Source of the DNA: an uncultured Flavobacteriaceae bacterium
GTDB taxonomy: Bacteria > Bacteroidota > Bacteroidia > Flavobacteriales > Flavobacteriaceae
Direction of reading: 5' to 3'
Assembly (NCBI GenBank): GCA_947311815.1
Contig: CAMZMA010000250.1
Location: 1 to 32,456, forward strand
Length of the DNA stretch: 32,456 bases
In this document: one piece after another, positions 24,087 to 30,484 of the stretch
Numbering within the stretch: the first letter of the stretch is position 1
Layout: every line of letters begins with the position of its first letter
Notes under the pieces: generated by a model
The model's database searches: none
What the model was told of the DNA's origin: nothing
The model's input: the letters and a program-made list of their open reading frames with translations, nothing else
Made by a program: the position numbers and the translations under genes

Positions 24087-24491
24087 ATGAATACGCAAAA
24101 CCTCATTAAAGAACTAAATTTTAAAGCTATAAGGAGTTCTGGTGCTGGCGGACAACATGTAAATAAAGTCTCATCTAAAATTGAATTGTCTTTTGATATT
24201 ACCAATTCTAAAGAACTTTCAGACGAACAAAAAAAGTTGCTCTATAAAAATGTATCGACACGTTTAACCAAAGAGCATGTGCTTATTTTATTTGTTGATG
24301 AAAGTAGAAGTCAACACCGAAACAAAGAACTTGCCATCAAACGGTTTTTAACCCTTATAAAAAACGGACTTACAAAACCTAAAATTAGAAAAGCCACAAA
24401 ACCAAGTAAGGCATCTATTAAAAGAAAAGCAGAAAACAAACGCAAACAGGCACTAAAAAAACACTTGCGTAAAAAACCTAATTGGGAGTAA
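24087..24491 (+). CDS. arfB: Ribosome rescue hydrolase ArfB
   Basis: A 134-residue stand-alone release-factor-like peptidyl-tRNA hydrolase. The GGQ motif is at 21-23 in SSGAGGQHVNKVSSKIEL, the signature of the catalytic domain. The C-terminus is rich in Lys/Arg (about 98-134, ending KKHLRKKPNWE), the tail that enters the empty mRNA channel of stalled ribosomes. It lacks the codon-recognition domains of RF1/RF2, so it is not a truncated release factor. It is packed one base behind the NadR-like kinase gene. Confidence 0.94.
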   Translation: MNTQNLIKELNFKAIRSSGAGGQHVNKVSSKIELSFDITNSKELSDEQKKLLYKNVSTRLTKEHVLILFVDESRSQHRNKELAIKRFLTLIKNGLTKPKIRKATKPSKASIKRKAENKRKQALKKHLRKKPNWE

Positions 24492-24503
24492 AAAAACCAC
24501 TTT

Positions 24504-24538
24504 TTGAATGGCTATTTCAAAAAAGCCCGTTACTTTTG
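24504..24538 (+). promoter_or_regulatory. Predicted promoter of the TPP-riboswitch transcript
   Basis: TACTTTTG (24531-24538), followed by C, is an exact TAnnTTTGC match. TTG at 24504-24506 is 24 bases away, one more than the usual range. Transcription would start just before GTTCTCAA and the riboswitch core. Confidence 0.55.
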
Positions 24539-24542
24539 CACC

Positions 24543-24692
24543 GTTCTCAATAAAGGGGTGCTTTTATTTAGTTGGTAGTTATTAGTCAATAGTAACTTTA
24601 AACTATTTTATCAACTAAAAAAGGCTGAGATCATACCCAAAGAACCTGGGCAGGTAATGCTGCCAAGGGACACACGCGTAGCGTGATTTGAT
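24543..24692 (+). ncRNA. TPP (thiamin pyrophosphate) riboswitch, THI box
   Basis: The conserved core is clear: GGGGTGC (24555-24561), GGCTGAGATCATACCC (24623-24638), GAACCTG, a P5 hairpin GGCAG-GTAATG-CTGCC and AAGGGA (24665-24670). TTTAGTTG and CAACTAAA extend helix P3, whose loop holds four TAGTNNN heptads and a further hairpin. Immediately after AAGGGA, where the P1 3' arm should pair with GTTCTCAA (24543-24550), there is a small hairpin CACGC-GTA-GCGTG (24673-24685); TTTGA appears only after it. It controls the TonB receptor gene at 24774, presumably repressing it when TPP is plentiful. The mechanism is unclear as no T-run terminator is visible. Confidence 0.93.
24569..24596. repeat. TAGTNNN heptad array in riboswitch P3
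   Basis: Four consecutive seven-base units, TAGTTGG, TAGTTAT, TAGTCAA and TAGTAAC. The unit TAGTAAC also occurs, reverse-complemented, in the array after ruvB at 29340-29381. Confidence 0.75.
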
Positions 24693-24773
24693 TATTTATA
24701 CGCAGATTTTCTGCAAAAAAACAAGTATAACTAAGAATAATCACCTCTTTTTATTCGTTTTAATTTATTTAAA

Positions 24774-27185
24774 ATGAAATTATTTATTTCTAACCAAAAG
24801 TCTGCAAAATTGCAGCAAAAAAAACGAGTACACATTTTTACTTTGTTACTCTTCGCTGTATTTTTTACAGCAAAAGCACAAACATTTTCAATTTCTGGTC
24901 ACGTTACCAATCATCAGCAAAAACCTTTATTAGGCGCTTCTGTAATGGTAAAAGAATTTAAAAAAGGAACGGCTACCGATGCTAATGGAAAATTTCTGTT
25001 ACATCTCAACAAAGGAACCTACAGTGTTCTCGTTTCTTTTTTAGGACACAAAACAGTCGAGAAAAAGATAACCGTTAACGGCCACCTAATTCTTAATTTC
25101 ATATTACAAGATGATACAAATTTATTAGATGAAGTATTGGTTTCTGCTGTAAGAGTACAAACAGATGCGCCCGTTACACATTCAAATCTCACCAAAAAAG
25201 AGATTGCAAAACGTAATTTGGGTCAAGATATTCCGCAGTTATTAAAGTATTTGCCTTCGGTAATTTCTTCATCCGATGCGGGTGCAGGTGTAGGATACAC
25301 GTATATGAGTGTGCGTGGTTCTGACGCTTCTAGAATTAATGTAACCATAAACGGAATTCCGTATAACGACACTGAAAGCCAAGGAACTTTTTGGGTTAAT
25401 TTGGGCGATTTTGCTTCATCAACGCAAAATTTACAACTACAACGTGGTGTTGGTACTTCTACCAACGGAGCAGGGGCTTTTGGAGCGAGTTTAAATATTT
25501 TAACCGATGCCGTTTCAGAAGAAGCATCCGCAGAAATAGCAAATTCTTTTGGGTCTTACAATACCCGAAAACATACCGTGAAATTTAGCACAGGAATGTT
25601 ATTTTCGGACACTGAGCGAAGTCGAAGTGTCGAGTTATCTGGAAGAATCTCAAACATTTATTCTGATGGATATATAGACCGTGCTTTTACCGATTTAAAA
25701 TCGTACTTTTTACAAGCCACTTATATTGATGATAACACGTTGATAAAGGCCATAACTTTTAGTGGAAAAGAAAAAACATATCAAGCTTGGTACGGAATTG
25801 ACGCCACACAATTGGCTGCCAATAGAAGGCAAAATCCATATACCTATGACAATGAAACCGACAATTACCAGCAAGATCATTATCAATTGCATTGGAATGA
25901 GAAAATTAACGAAAATTGGACAACCAATATCGGACTAAATTATACCAAAGGAGCTGGATATTTTGAACAATTTAAAGATGGTGAAGATGCTGTAGATTTT
26001 AATAATTTAATTGCAGATAATAGCGATGTCATTGTAAGACGTTGGTTAGATAACGATTTTTATGTCGCCAATTTTAATGCCAATTACAAAAGTGATGGCT
26101 TAGAAATTATCTCGGGTATTTCGTACAGCAATTATACAAATAAGCATTTTGGAGAGGTAATTTGGGGTAGCGATTTGGCTGCCAACACACAAATTAGAGA
26201 TCATTATTACGATAGTGATGCTAAAAAAACAGATTTCAGTATTTTTTCGAAAGCAATTTTTAAAATTTCTGATACTTTTAAAGGATATATCGATTTACAA
26301 AGCAGAGTTATTAACTACAAAACCGACGGATTAACCTCAAAAAGAAATCCTATTAATGTGAATGAAGACTACAGTTTTTTCAATCCAAAATTTGGTGTTA
26401 CTTACAAAATCAATCAAAAAAATCAATTATATGCTTCTTTTGCCGTTGCTAATAAAGAGCCTAAAAGAGACGATTTTAAAAATGGGGTAAACACCCACGA
26501 AACGTTAAACGATATAGAATTTGGTTGGCGATTAAAGAGCGGAAACATTCAACTAAATACCAATATATATTCTATGAACTATAAAAATCAACTGGTGTTA
26601 ACAGGGGCAATTAATGATGTTGGGTCACCAATTAGAGCAACGAGTGGTAAAAGTTATCGTTTGGGTTTAGAAATAGATGCCGATATTAAATTAGCTGAAC
26701 AAGTAAATATAAAACCAACTATTGCCATCAGTAAAAATAAGAATACCGATTTTTATGCGCCTATTAACGGAAGTATTCAATCTTTAGGCGATACACCTAT
26801 TTCGTTTTCTCCTGATATTGTTTTGGGGAATATTTTTACTTATGCTCCAAACGGTAATTTTCAAGTCGCATTTTTATCTAAATATGTAGGAAAACAATTT
26901 ATGAGTAATTTAAATAGCCGTATTTCTAAACAAGATGTCTTAGCGGCTTATTTTACAAGTGATGTTAATTTGATGTATCGTATTCAACCAAAATCGGTAT
27001 TTACATCTATTGTATTTACAGCATTAATCAACAATATTTTTGATAAAGAATATGTAGATAGAGGTTATTATTACACCTATGACGATACTTGGTCTAACCC
27101 AAATGCAACAACAACTATTGATGGTGCTGGTTATTACCCACAAGCAACACGTAACTTTTTAATGGGCGTTACCTTAAAGTTTTAA
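24774..27185 (+). CDS. TonB-dependent receptor under TPP control (probable thiamin receptor)
   Basis: An 803-residue outer-membrane receptor. The long signal peptide ends near residue 36 (TAKAQ). A carboxypeptidase-like regulatory domain spans about 37-112, the plug about 125-245 (VTINGIPYNDTESQGTFWVNL, then LQLQRGVGTSTNGAGAFGASLNI) and the rest is a 22-strand barrel ending in the aromatic motif GVTLKF. The TPP riboswitch upstream indicates uptake of thiamin or a precursor across the outer membrane using TonB/proton force. Residues 279-287 (DTERSRSVE) are encoded exactly by a 27-base dispersed palindrome, just before LSGRISNIYSDGYIDRA, so the gene has absorbed an in-frame repeat. It ends with a bidirectional terminator. 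Confidence 0.93.
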   Translation: MKLFISNQKSAKLQQKKRVHIFTLLLFAVFFTAKAQTFSISGHVTNHQQKPLLGASVMVKEFKKGTATDANGKFLLHLNKGTYSVLVSFLGHKTVEKKITVNGHLILNFILQDDTNLLDEVLVSAVRVQTDAPVTHSNLTKKEIAKRNLGQDIPQLLKYLPSVISSSDAGAGVGYTYMSVRGSDASRINVTINGIPYNDTESQGTFWVNLGDFASSTQNLQLQRGVGTSTNGAGAFGASLNILTDAVSEEASAEIANSFGSYNTRKHTVKFSTGMLFSDTERSRSVELSGRISNIYSDGYIDRAFTDLKSYFLQATYIDDNTLIKAITFSGKEKTYQAWYGIDATQLAANRRQNPYTYDNETDNYQQDHYQLHWNEKINENWTTNIGLNYTKGAGYFEQFKDGEDAVDFNNLIADNSDVIVRRWLDNDFYVANFNANYKSDGLEIISGISYSNYTNKHFGEVIWGSDLAANTQIRDHYYDSDAKKTDFSIFSKAIFKISDTFKGYIDLQSRVINYKTDGLTSKRNPINVNEDYSFFNPKFGVTYKINQKNQLYASFAVANKEPKRDDFKNGVNTHETLNDIEFGWRLKSGNIQLNTNIYSMNYKNQLVLTGAINDVGSPIRATSGKSYRLGLEIDADIKLAEQVNIKPTIAISKNKNTDFYAPINGSIQSLGDTPISFSPDIVLGNIFTYAPNGNFQVAFLSKYVGKQFMSNLNSRISKQDVLAAYFTSDVNLMYRIQPKSVFTSIVFTALINNIFDKEYVDRGYYYTYDDTWSNPNATTTIDGAGYYPQATRNFLMGVTLKF
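25608..25634 (+). repeat. Dispersed palindromic repeat inside the receptor coding sequence
   Basis: Twenty-seven bases, exactly nine codons (residues 279-287), with GACACT at one end and AGTGTC near the other. Its core CACTGAGCGAAGTCGAAGTG (25610-25629) matches the intergenic copies at 21885-21904 (18/20, reverse complement) and 19648-19667 (16/20). Inserted in frame without a stop. Confidence 0.8.
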
Positions 27186-27192
27186 AAATAAG

Positions 27193-27220
27193 ATTGCCAC
27201 ATTCGTACCTCATTCGCAAT
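27193..27220. repeat. Short GCAAT palindrome, probable dispersed-repeat fragment
   Basis: ATTGC (27193-27197) and GCAAT (27216-27220) flank CACATTCGTACCTCATTC. The pattern ATTGCCAC..CGTxCCTC..GCAATGAC resembles a widespread bacterial intergenic repeat. It sits right before the receptor gene's terminator. Confidence 0.5.
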
Positions 27221-27225
27221 GACAA

Positions 27226-27270
27226 AAAAAGGCTGTTTGAAACATCAAACAGCCTTTTTATTTTTTTTTA
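27226..27270. terminator. Bidirectional terminator between receptor and HMA genes
   Basis: A perfect 15-bp stem, AAAAAGGCTGTTTGA (27226-27240) with TCAAACAGCCTTTTT (27245-27259), loop AACA, with T-runs on both strands. Confidence 0.95.
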
Positions 27271-27277
27271 GAAAAAA

Positions 27278-27544
27278 TTACGAACTCATTTTACCTGTAG
27301 CACAACTTACAAAAGATTTTGCTTTGTGTAAGGTTGAATTTTTATCGCCTACAGCAGGATATCCTAATTTAGATAATTTGATTTTTACAGCTTCTAAAAC
27401 ATCATTTTCTGATGTAAAAGTTACTTCAGATGCTTCTACATCTACGTTTACTTCGGTAATTCCATCAACAGATGAAACTCCTTTTTTAATTGTGTTGGCA
27501 CAACCACCACATTTTAAGTTTTCTATTACAATACTTTGTGTCAT
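27278..27544 (-). CDS. Heavy-metal-associated (HMA) domain protein
   Basis: An 88-residue CopZ-like protein consisting of one HMA domain. The metal site is LKCGGCA with Cys12 and Cys15 (the usual first residue Met is Leu). GVSSVDGITEVNVDVEASEVTF and KIKLSKLGYPAV complete the ferredoxin-like fold. About 15 extra residues at the C-terminus contain a lone Cys (FVSCATGK). It probably carries Cu(I) or another thiophilic ion. It lies 21 bases downstream of the SulP transporter gene on the same strand and shares its transcript; a functional connection is not obvious. Confidence 0.9.
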   Translation of the reverse strand: MTQSIVIENLKCGGCANTIKKGVSSVDGITEVNVDVEASEVTFTSENDVLEAVKIKLSKLGYPAVGDKNSTLHKAKSFVSCATGKMSS

Positions 27545-27565
27545 ATTATTTTTATTAAAAAATGA

Positions 27566-29293
27566 TTACTTGTATGCATGATGTATATAATTTGCATACT
27601 TTTTTTGATGATCTCTATCGCCCGTTTTATAAAAATTTACAGCTCCATAAACTCTCATAAAAAAATGATTGATATCAATGACATCTAACATTCCGCCTCT
27701 AAACATCACATCTCTTACAGGTCCTTTTACGCCTGCAAAATAGATGGAAATGTCTTTTTTTCGGTAGAATTTTATTTGGTCTTTCAACATTTCTAGACCT
27801 GTACTATCTATTCTATTAATACTTTCTGCATCTATAACTATCAATTTTAGTGCCTTCCCTTTTTTTTCTGCCAAATTGTCTAATTCATCTCTAAAATAAT
27901 TGGCATTGGCATAAAAAATTTGTGCATCAAACCGAATAACCAGCACATCATTATCTAAAACAACATCATCAAAACGCTCGCTATTTCTGTAAAAATTAGA
28001 TTCAGGTACTTTTCCTAACACTGCAATATGAGGTCTCGAAATTCTAAAAATTAAGATGATGATAGAAAGTACAACGCCAGCTATAATTCCGTATTCTATC
28101 CCCGTAGTTAACGTGGCAACAAAGGTAACTAACAGCATCCAAAAATCTAAATTATTTGTTTCCCATAGTTTTTTAGCTTCTTTTACTTTTACCAATCCAA
28201 AAACGGCTACCATGATGATAGCTGCCAATACTGCTTTAGGTAAAAAGTAAAAAAGTGGTGTTAAAAACAATAAGGTTACTACCACCATTACTACCGAAAT
28301 AAATGCCGAAACCCCTGTTGTTCCTCCAGATTCTTGGTTAATTGCAGATCTAGAAAAACTTGATGCAATAGGATATGATTTAAACAAAGAACCCATCATA
28401 TTACTCAATCCTAAAGAAATTAATTCTTGATTTGCATCAATTTTATATTCGTCTTGTTTGGCTTCTAGTGTTTTTCCTATCGATATGGTTTCTAAAAATC
28501 CTACCATAACCAATGTTAGTGCAATGGGTAACAATTCTTTTATTTGATCGATGTCAAATTCTGGAACAGAAAACGATGGTAATCCTGCAGGAATATCTTG
28601 TACGATGGCAACTTCTGGAAAATAGCCTCCTAAATATTTCATCACCAAAACACCTAACACAACCACAATTAAAGCATTCGGTATTTTTTTATTGATTTTT
28701 CTAAAAATGATGATGATAATTGCCGCCGTAACTCCAATGATTGCGGTGTGTAGATTTACGTCGGAAATGTTTTCCCAAATTTCTAAAACTACATCTTGAA
28801 TTTGATCGCTTTGTTCAAAATTGGCACCTAATAAATTTCTAAATTGATTGAAACCAATAATTAATGCTACTGCCGATGTAAATCCTGTAATAACAGGTCT
28901 TGAAAGAAAATTAACCACAAAACCGAGCCTAAAAACGCCCATTAAAAACTGAATTGCACCTACCATTAATGCTAATAAAATGGCAATTTCTATATAACTT
29001 TGAGAACCTGTTAATGCTAAAGTTGCAACACCAGCCGCCACAATTAAAGAATCCATTGCAACAGGCCCAATAGCTACTTGACGTGATGAACCAAAAATAG
29101 CAAATACCAATTGAGGTACTAATGCGGCATACAACCCGTAAATAGGTGGCAAACCCGCAATTAATGCGTACGCAATACCTTGCGGAATTAAAATAATACC
29201 CACTGTAATACCCGCAACCAAATCTCCTTTAAAACGAGAAACTGTGTACTTAGGCAACCATTCTAAAATGGGTATGATTTTTTTTATTTTCAT
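27566..29293 (-). CDS. SulP family anion permease with STAS domain
   Basis: A 575-residue SLC26/SulP inner-membrane transporter. Residues 1-430 hold the many-helix transport domain, beginning PILEWLPKYTVSRFKGDLVAGITVG and including the signature IPQGIAYALIAGLPPIYGLYAALVP (36-60) and FSRPVITGF-like LSRPVITGFTSAVALIIG. The cytoplasmic STAS domain occupies about 445-555 with VIDAESINRIDSTGLEML, where the DST serine/threonine position corresponds to the phosphorylation site of anti-sigma-factor antagonists. Substrates in the family include sulfate, bicarbonate and dicarboxylates; sequence alone does not choose. No carbonic anhydrase is adjacent. It precedes the HMA gene. Confidence 0.94.
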   Translation of the reverse strand: MKIKKIIPILEWLPKYTVSRFKGDLVAGITVGIILIPQGIAYALIAGLPPIYGLYAALVPQLVFAIFGSSRQVAIGPVAMDSLIVAAGVATLALTGSQSYIEIAILLALMVGAIQFLMGVFRLGFVVNFLSRPVITGFTSAVALIIGFNQFRNLLGANFEQSDQIQDVVLEIWENISDVNLHTAIIGVTAAIIIIIFRKINKKIPNALIVVVLGVLVMKYLGGYFPEVAIVQDIPAGLPSFSVPEFDIDQIKELLPIALTLVMVGFLETISIGKTLEAKQDEYKIDANQELISLGLSNMMGSLFKSYPIASSFSRSAINQESGGTTGVSAFISVVMVVVTLLFLTPLFYFLPKAVLAAIIMVAVFGLVKVKEAKKLWETNNLDFWMLLVTFVATLTTGIEYGIIAGVVLSIIILIFRISRPHIAVLGKVPESNFYRNSERFDDVVLDNDVLVIRFDAQIFYANANYFRDELDNLAEKKGKALKLIVIDAESINRIDSTGLEMLKDQIKFYRKKDISIYFAGVKGPVRDVMFRGGMLDVIDINHFFMRVYGAVNFYKTGDRDHQKKYANYIHHAYK

Positions 29294-29339
29294 TTTTTTT
29301 TTACAAAAAACACTTAATTATCTTTTCCTACTCTAAATC

Positions 29340-29381
29340 ACTAATTACTAACAACTGGTCACTAGTTACTAGTTACTAACT
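29340..29381. repeat. Degenerate seven-base tandem array at the end of ruvB
   Basis: Six consecutive heptads: ACTAATT, ACTAACA, ACTGGTC, ACTAGTT, ACTAGTT, ACTAACT. Read on the minus strand they are TAGTNNN units. The last unit overlaps the ruvB stop codon (29380-29382). The same heptad type is in riboswitch P3. Confidence 0.8.
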
Positions 29382-30402
29382 AAAACAACTCTCCTTGATT
29401 GGCACTTTTCACTTTCCCTAAATGTTTGTAAGCCAAATCGGTTACTTCTCTTCCTCTGGGGGTTCGCATAATAAATCCTTGTTGAATTAAAAAAGGTTCA
29501 TACACTTCTTCAATGGTTTCGGTATTTTCACTTACAGCGGTTGCAATGGTGCTTAATCCTACGGGACCTCCTTTAAATTTATCGATAATGGTAGATAAAA
29601 TTTTATTGTCCATTTCATCCAATCCGTGAGCATCTACATTCAAAGCATTTAACGCATATTGAGCAATTTTGATGGTGATAGTGCCATCGCCTTTTATTTG
29701 TGCAAAATCTCGTACTCTACGTAATAATGCATTGGCAATACGAGGTGTTCCTCTACTTCTTCCTGCAATTTCAATAGCAGCTTCCATAGAAATGGGCACT
29801 TTTAAAATATGGGCACTTCGTTGAATAATGGTGGTGAGTAATTCGGTTTTGTAATAATTTAATCGGCTACTGATACCAAAACGAGCACGCATTGGTGCGG
29901 TTAACAAACCCGATCTTGTGGTGGCACCAATTAAAGTAAAAGGTTCTAAATTGATTTGAACAGATCTTGCATTCGGACCAGATTCAATCATAATATCAAT
30001 TTTATAATCTTCCATAGCCGAATATAAATATTCTTCTACAATGGGGCTTAATCGATGAATTTCATCAATAAACAATACATCACGTTCATCTAAATTGGTA
30101 AGCAAACCTGCCAAATCTCCAGGTTTGTCTAACACAGGGCCAGAAGTTACTTTTATACCTGCCTTCAACTCATTGGCAAGTATGTGTGCCAAGGTTGTTT
30201 TACCAAGCCCTGGAGGGCCATGAAACAATGTGTGATCTAAAGCTTCATTCCGTTGATTGGCTGCTTCTACAAATATTTTTAAATTGTCTAAGGCTTGTTC
30301 TTGACCCGTAAAATCATCAAACGAGAGCGGGCGTAGTTGTTGTTCTACTTCTAACTCTTCGTTAGTATAATTTGTGTTTTCTGGATTTAAGTTTTCGTTC
30401 AT
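29380..30402 (-). CDS. ruvB: Holliday junction branch migration helicase RuvB
   Basis: RuvB, the AAA+ motor that drives branch migration with RuvA. About 340 residues, the normal length. Walker A is GPPGLGKTT, Walker B LFIDEIHRL, sensor-1 region GATTRSGLLTAPMRARFG, the arginine-finger region GRSRGTPRIANALLRR, and a winged-helix C-terminus with GGPVGLSTIATAVSE and EPFLIQQGFIMRTPRGR. I chose the ATG at 30400-30402 (MNENLNPENTNYTNEE), which fits flavobacterial orthologues; an ATG and a TTG immediately upstream are in frame. A TATCTTTG element at 30411-30418 leaves almost no leader. The stop codon lies in the heptad array. Confidence 0.97.
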   Translation of the reverse strand: MNENLNPENTNYTNEELEVEQQLRPLSFDDFTGQEQALDNLKIFVEAANQRNEALDHTLFHGPPGLGKTTLAHILANELKAGIKVTSGPVLDKPGDLAGLLTNLDERDVLFIDEIHRLSPIVEEYLYSAMEDYKIDIMIESGPNARSVQINLEPFTLIGATTRSGLLTAPMRARFGISSRLNYYKTELLTTIIQRSAHILKVPISMEAAIEIAGRSRGTPRIANALLRRVRDFAQIKGDGTITIKIAQYALNALNVDAHGLDEMDNKILSTIIDKFKGGPVGLSTIATAVSENTETIEEVYEPFLIQQGFIMRTPRGREVTDLAYKHLGKVKSANQGELF

Positions 30403-30410
30403 CATCAAGA

Positions 30411-30418
30411 CAAAGATA
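30411..30418 (-). promoter_or_regulatory. Predicted ruvB -7 promoter element
   Basis: Reads TATCTTTG on the minus strand, an exact TAnnTTTG match only 8 bases before the chosen ATG, so the transcript would be almost leaderless. Confidence 0.4.
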
Positions 30419-30433
30419 CAAGTTTTTTAAATC

Positions 30434-30464
30434 AAAAAATCCTCTTCATTTCTGAAAAGGATTT
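30434..30464 (-). terminator. Intrinsic terminator of coxA
   Basis: On the minus strand AAATCCT, one mismatch, TTCA, loop, TGAA, one mismatch, AGGATTT, followed by a six-T run. It lies 20 bases after the coxA stop. Confidence 0.8.
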
Positions 30465-30484
30465 ATTTAATTTTTTATAGTTTT

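Noticed and set aside
24501..24523. Hairpin after arfB as a terminator
   Set aside because: TTTTTGAA/TTCAAAAA pair, but the stem is A/T only with no T-run after it, and it overlaps the riboswitch promoter.
27219..27581. 120-codon plus-strand open frame across the HMA gene
   Set aside because: It begins inside the terminator hairpin and is antisense to a recognisable HMA domain gene.
29340..29381. CRISPR-like array
   Set aside because: Units are seven bases and contiguous with no spacers; the same holds for 1730-1781. No cas genes in the window.
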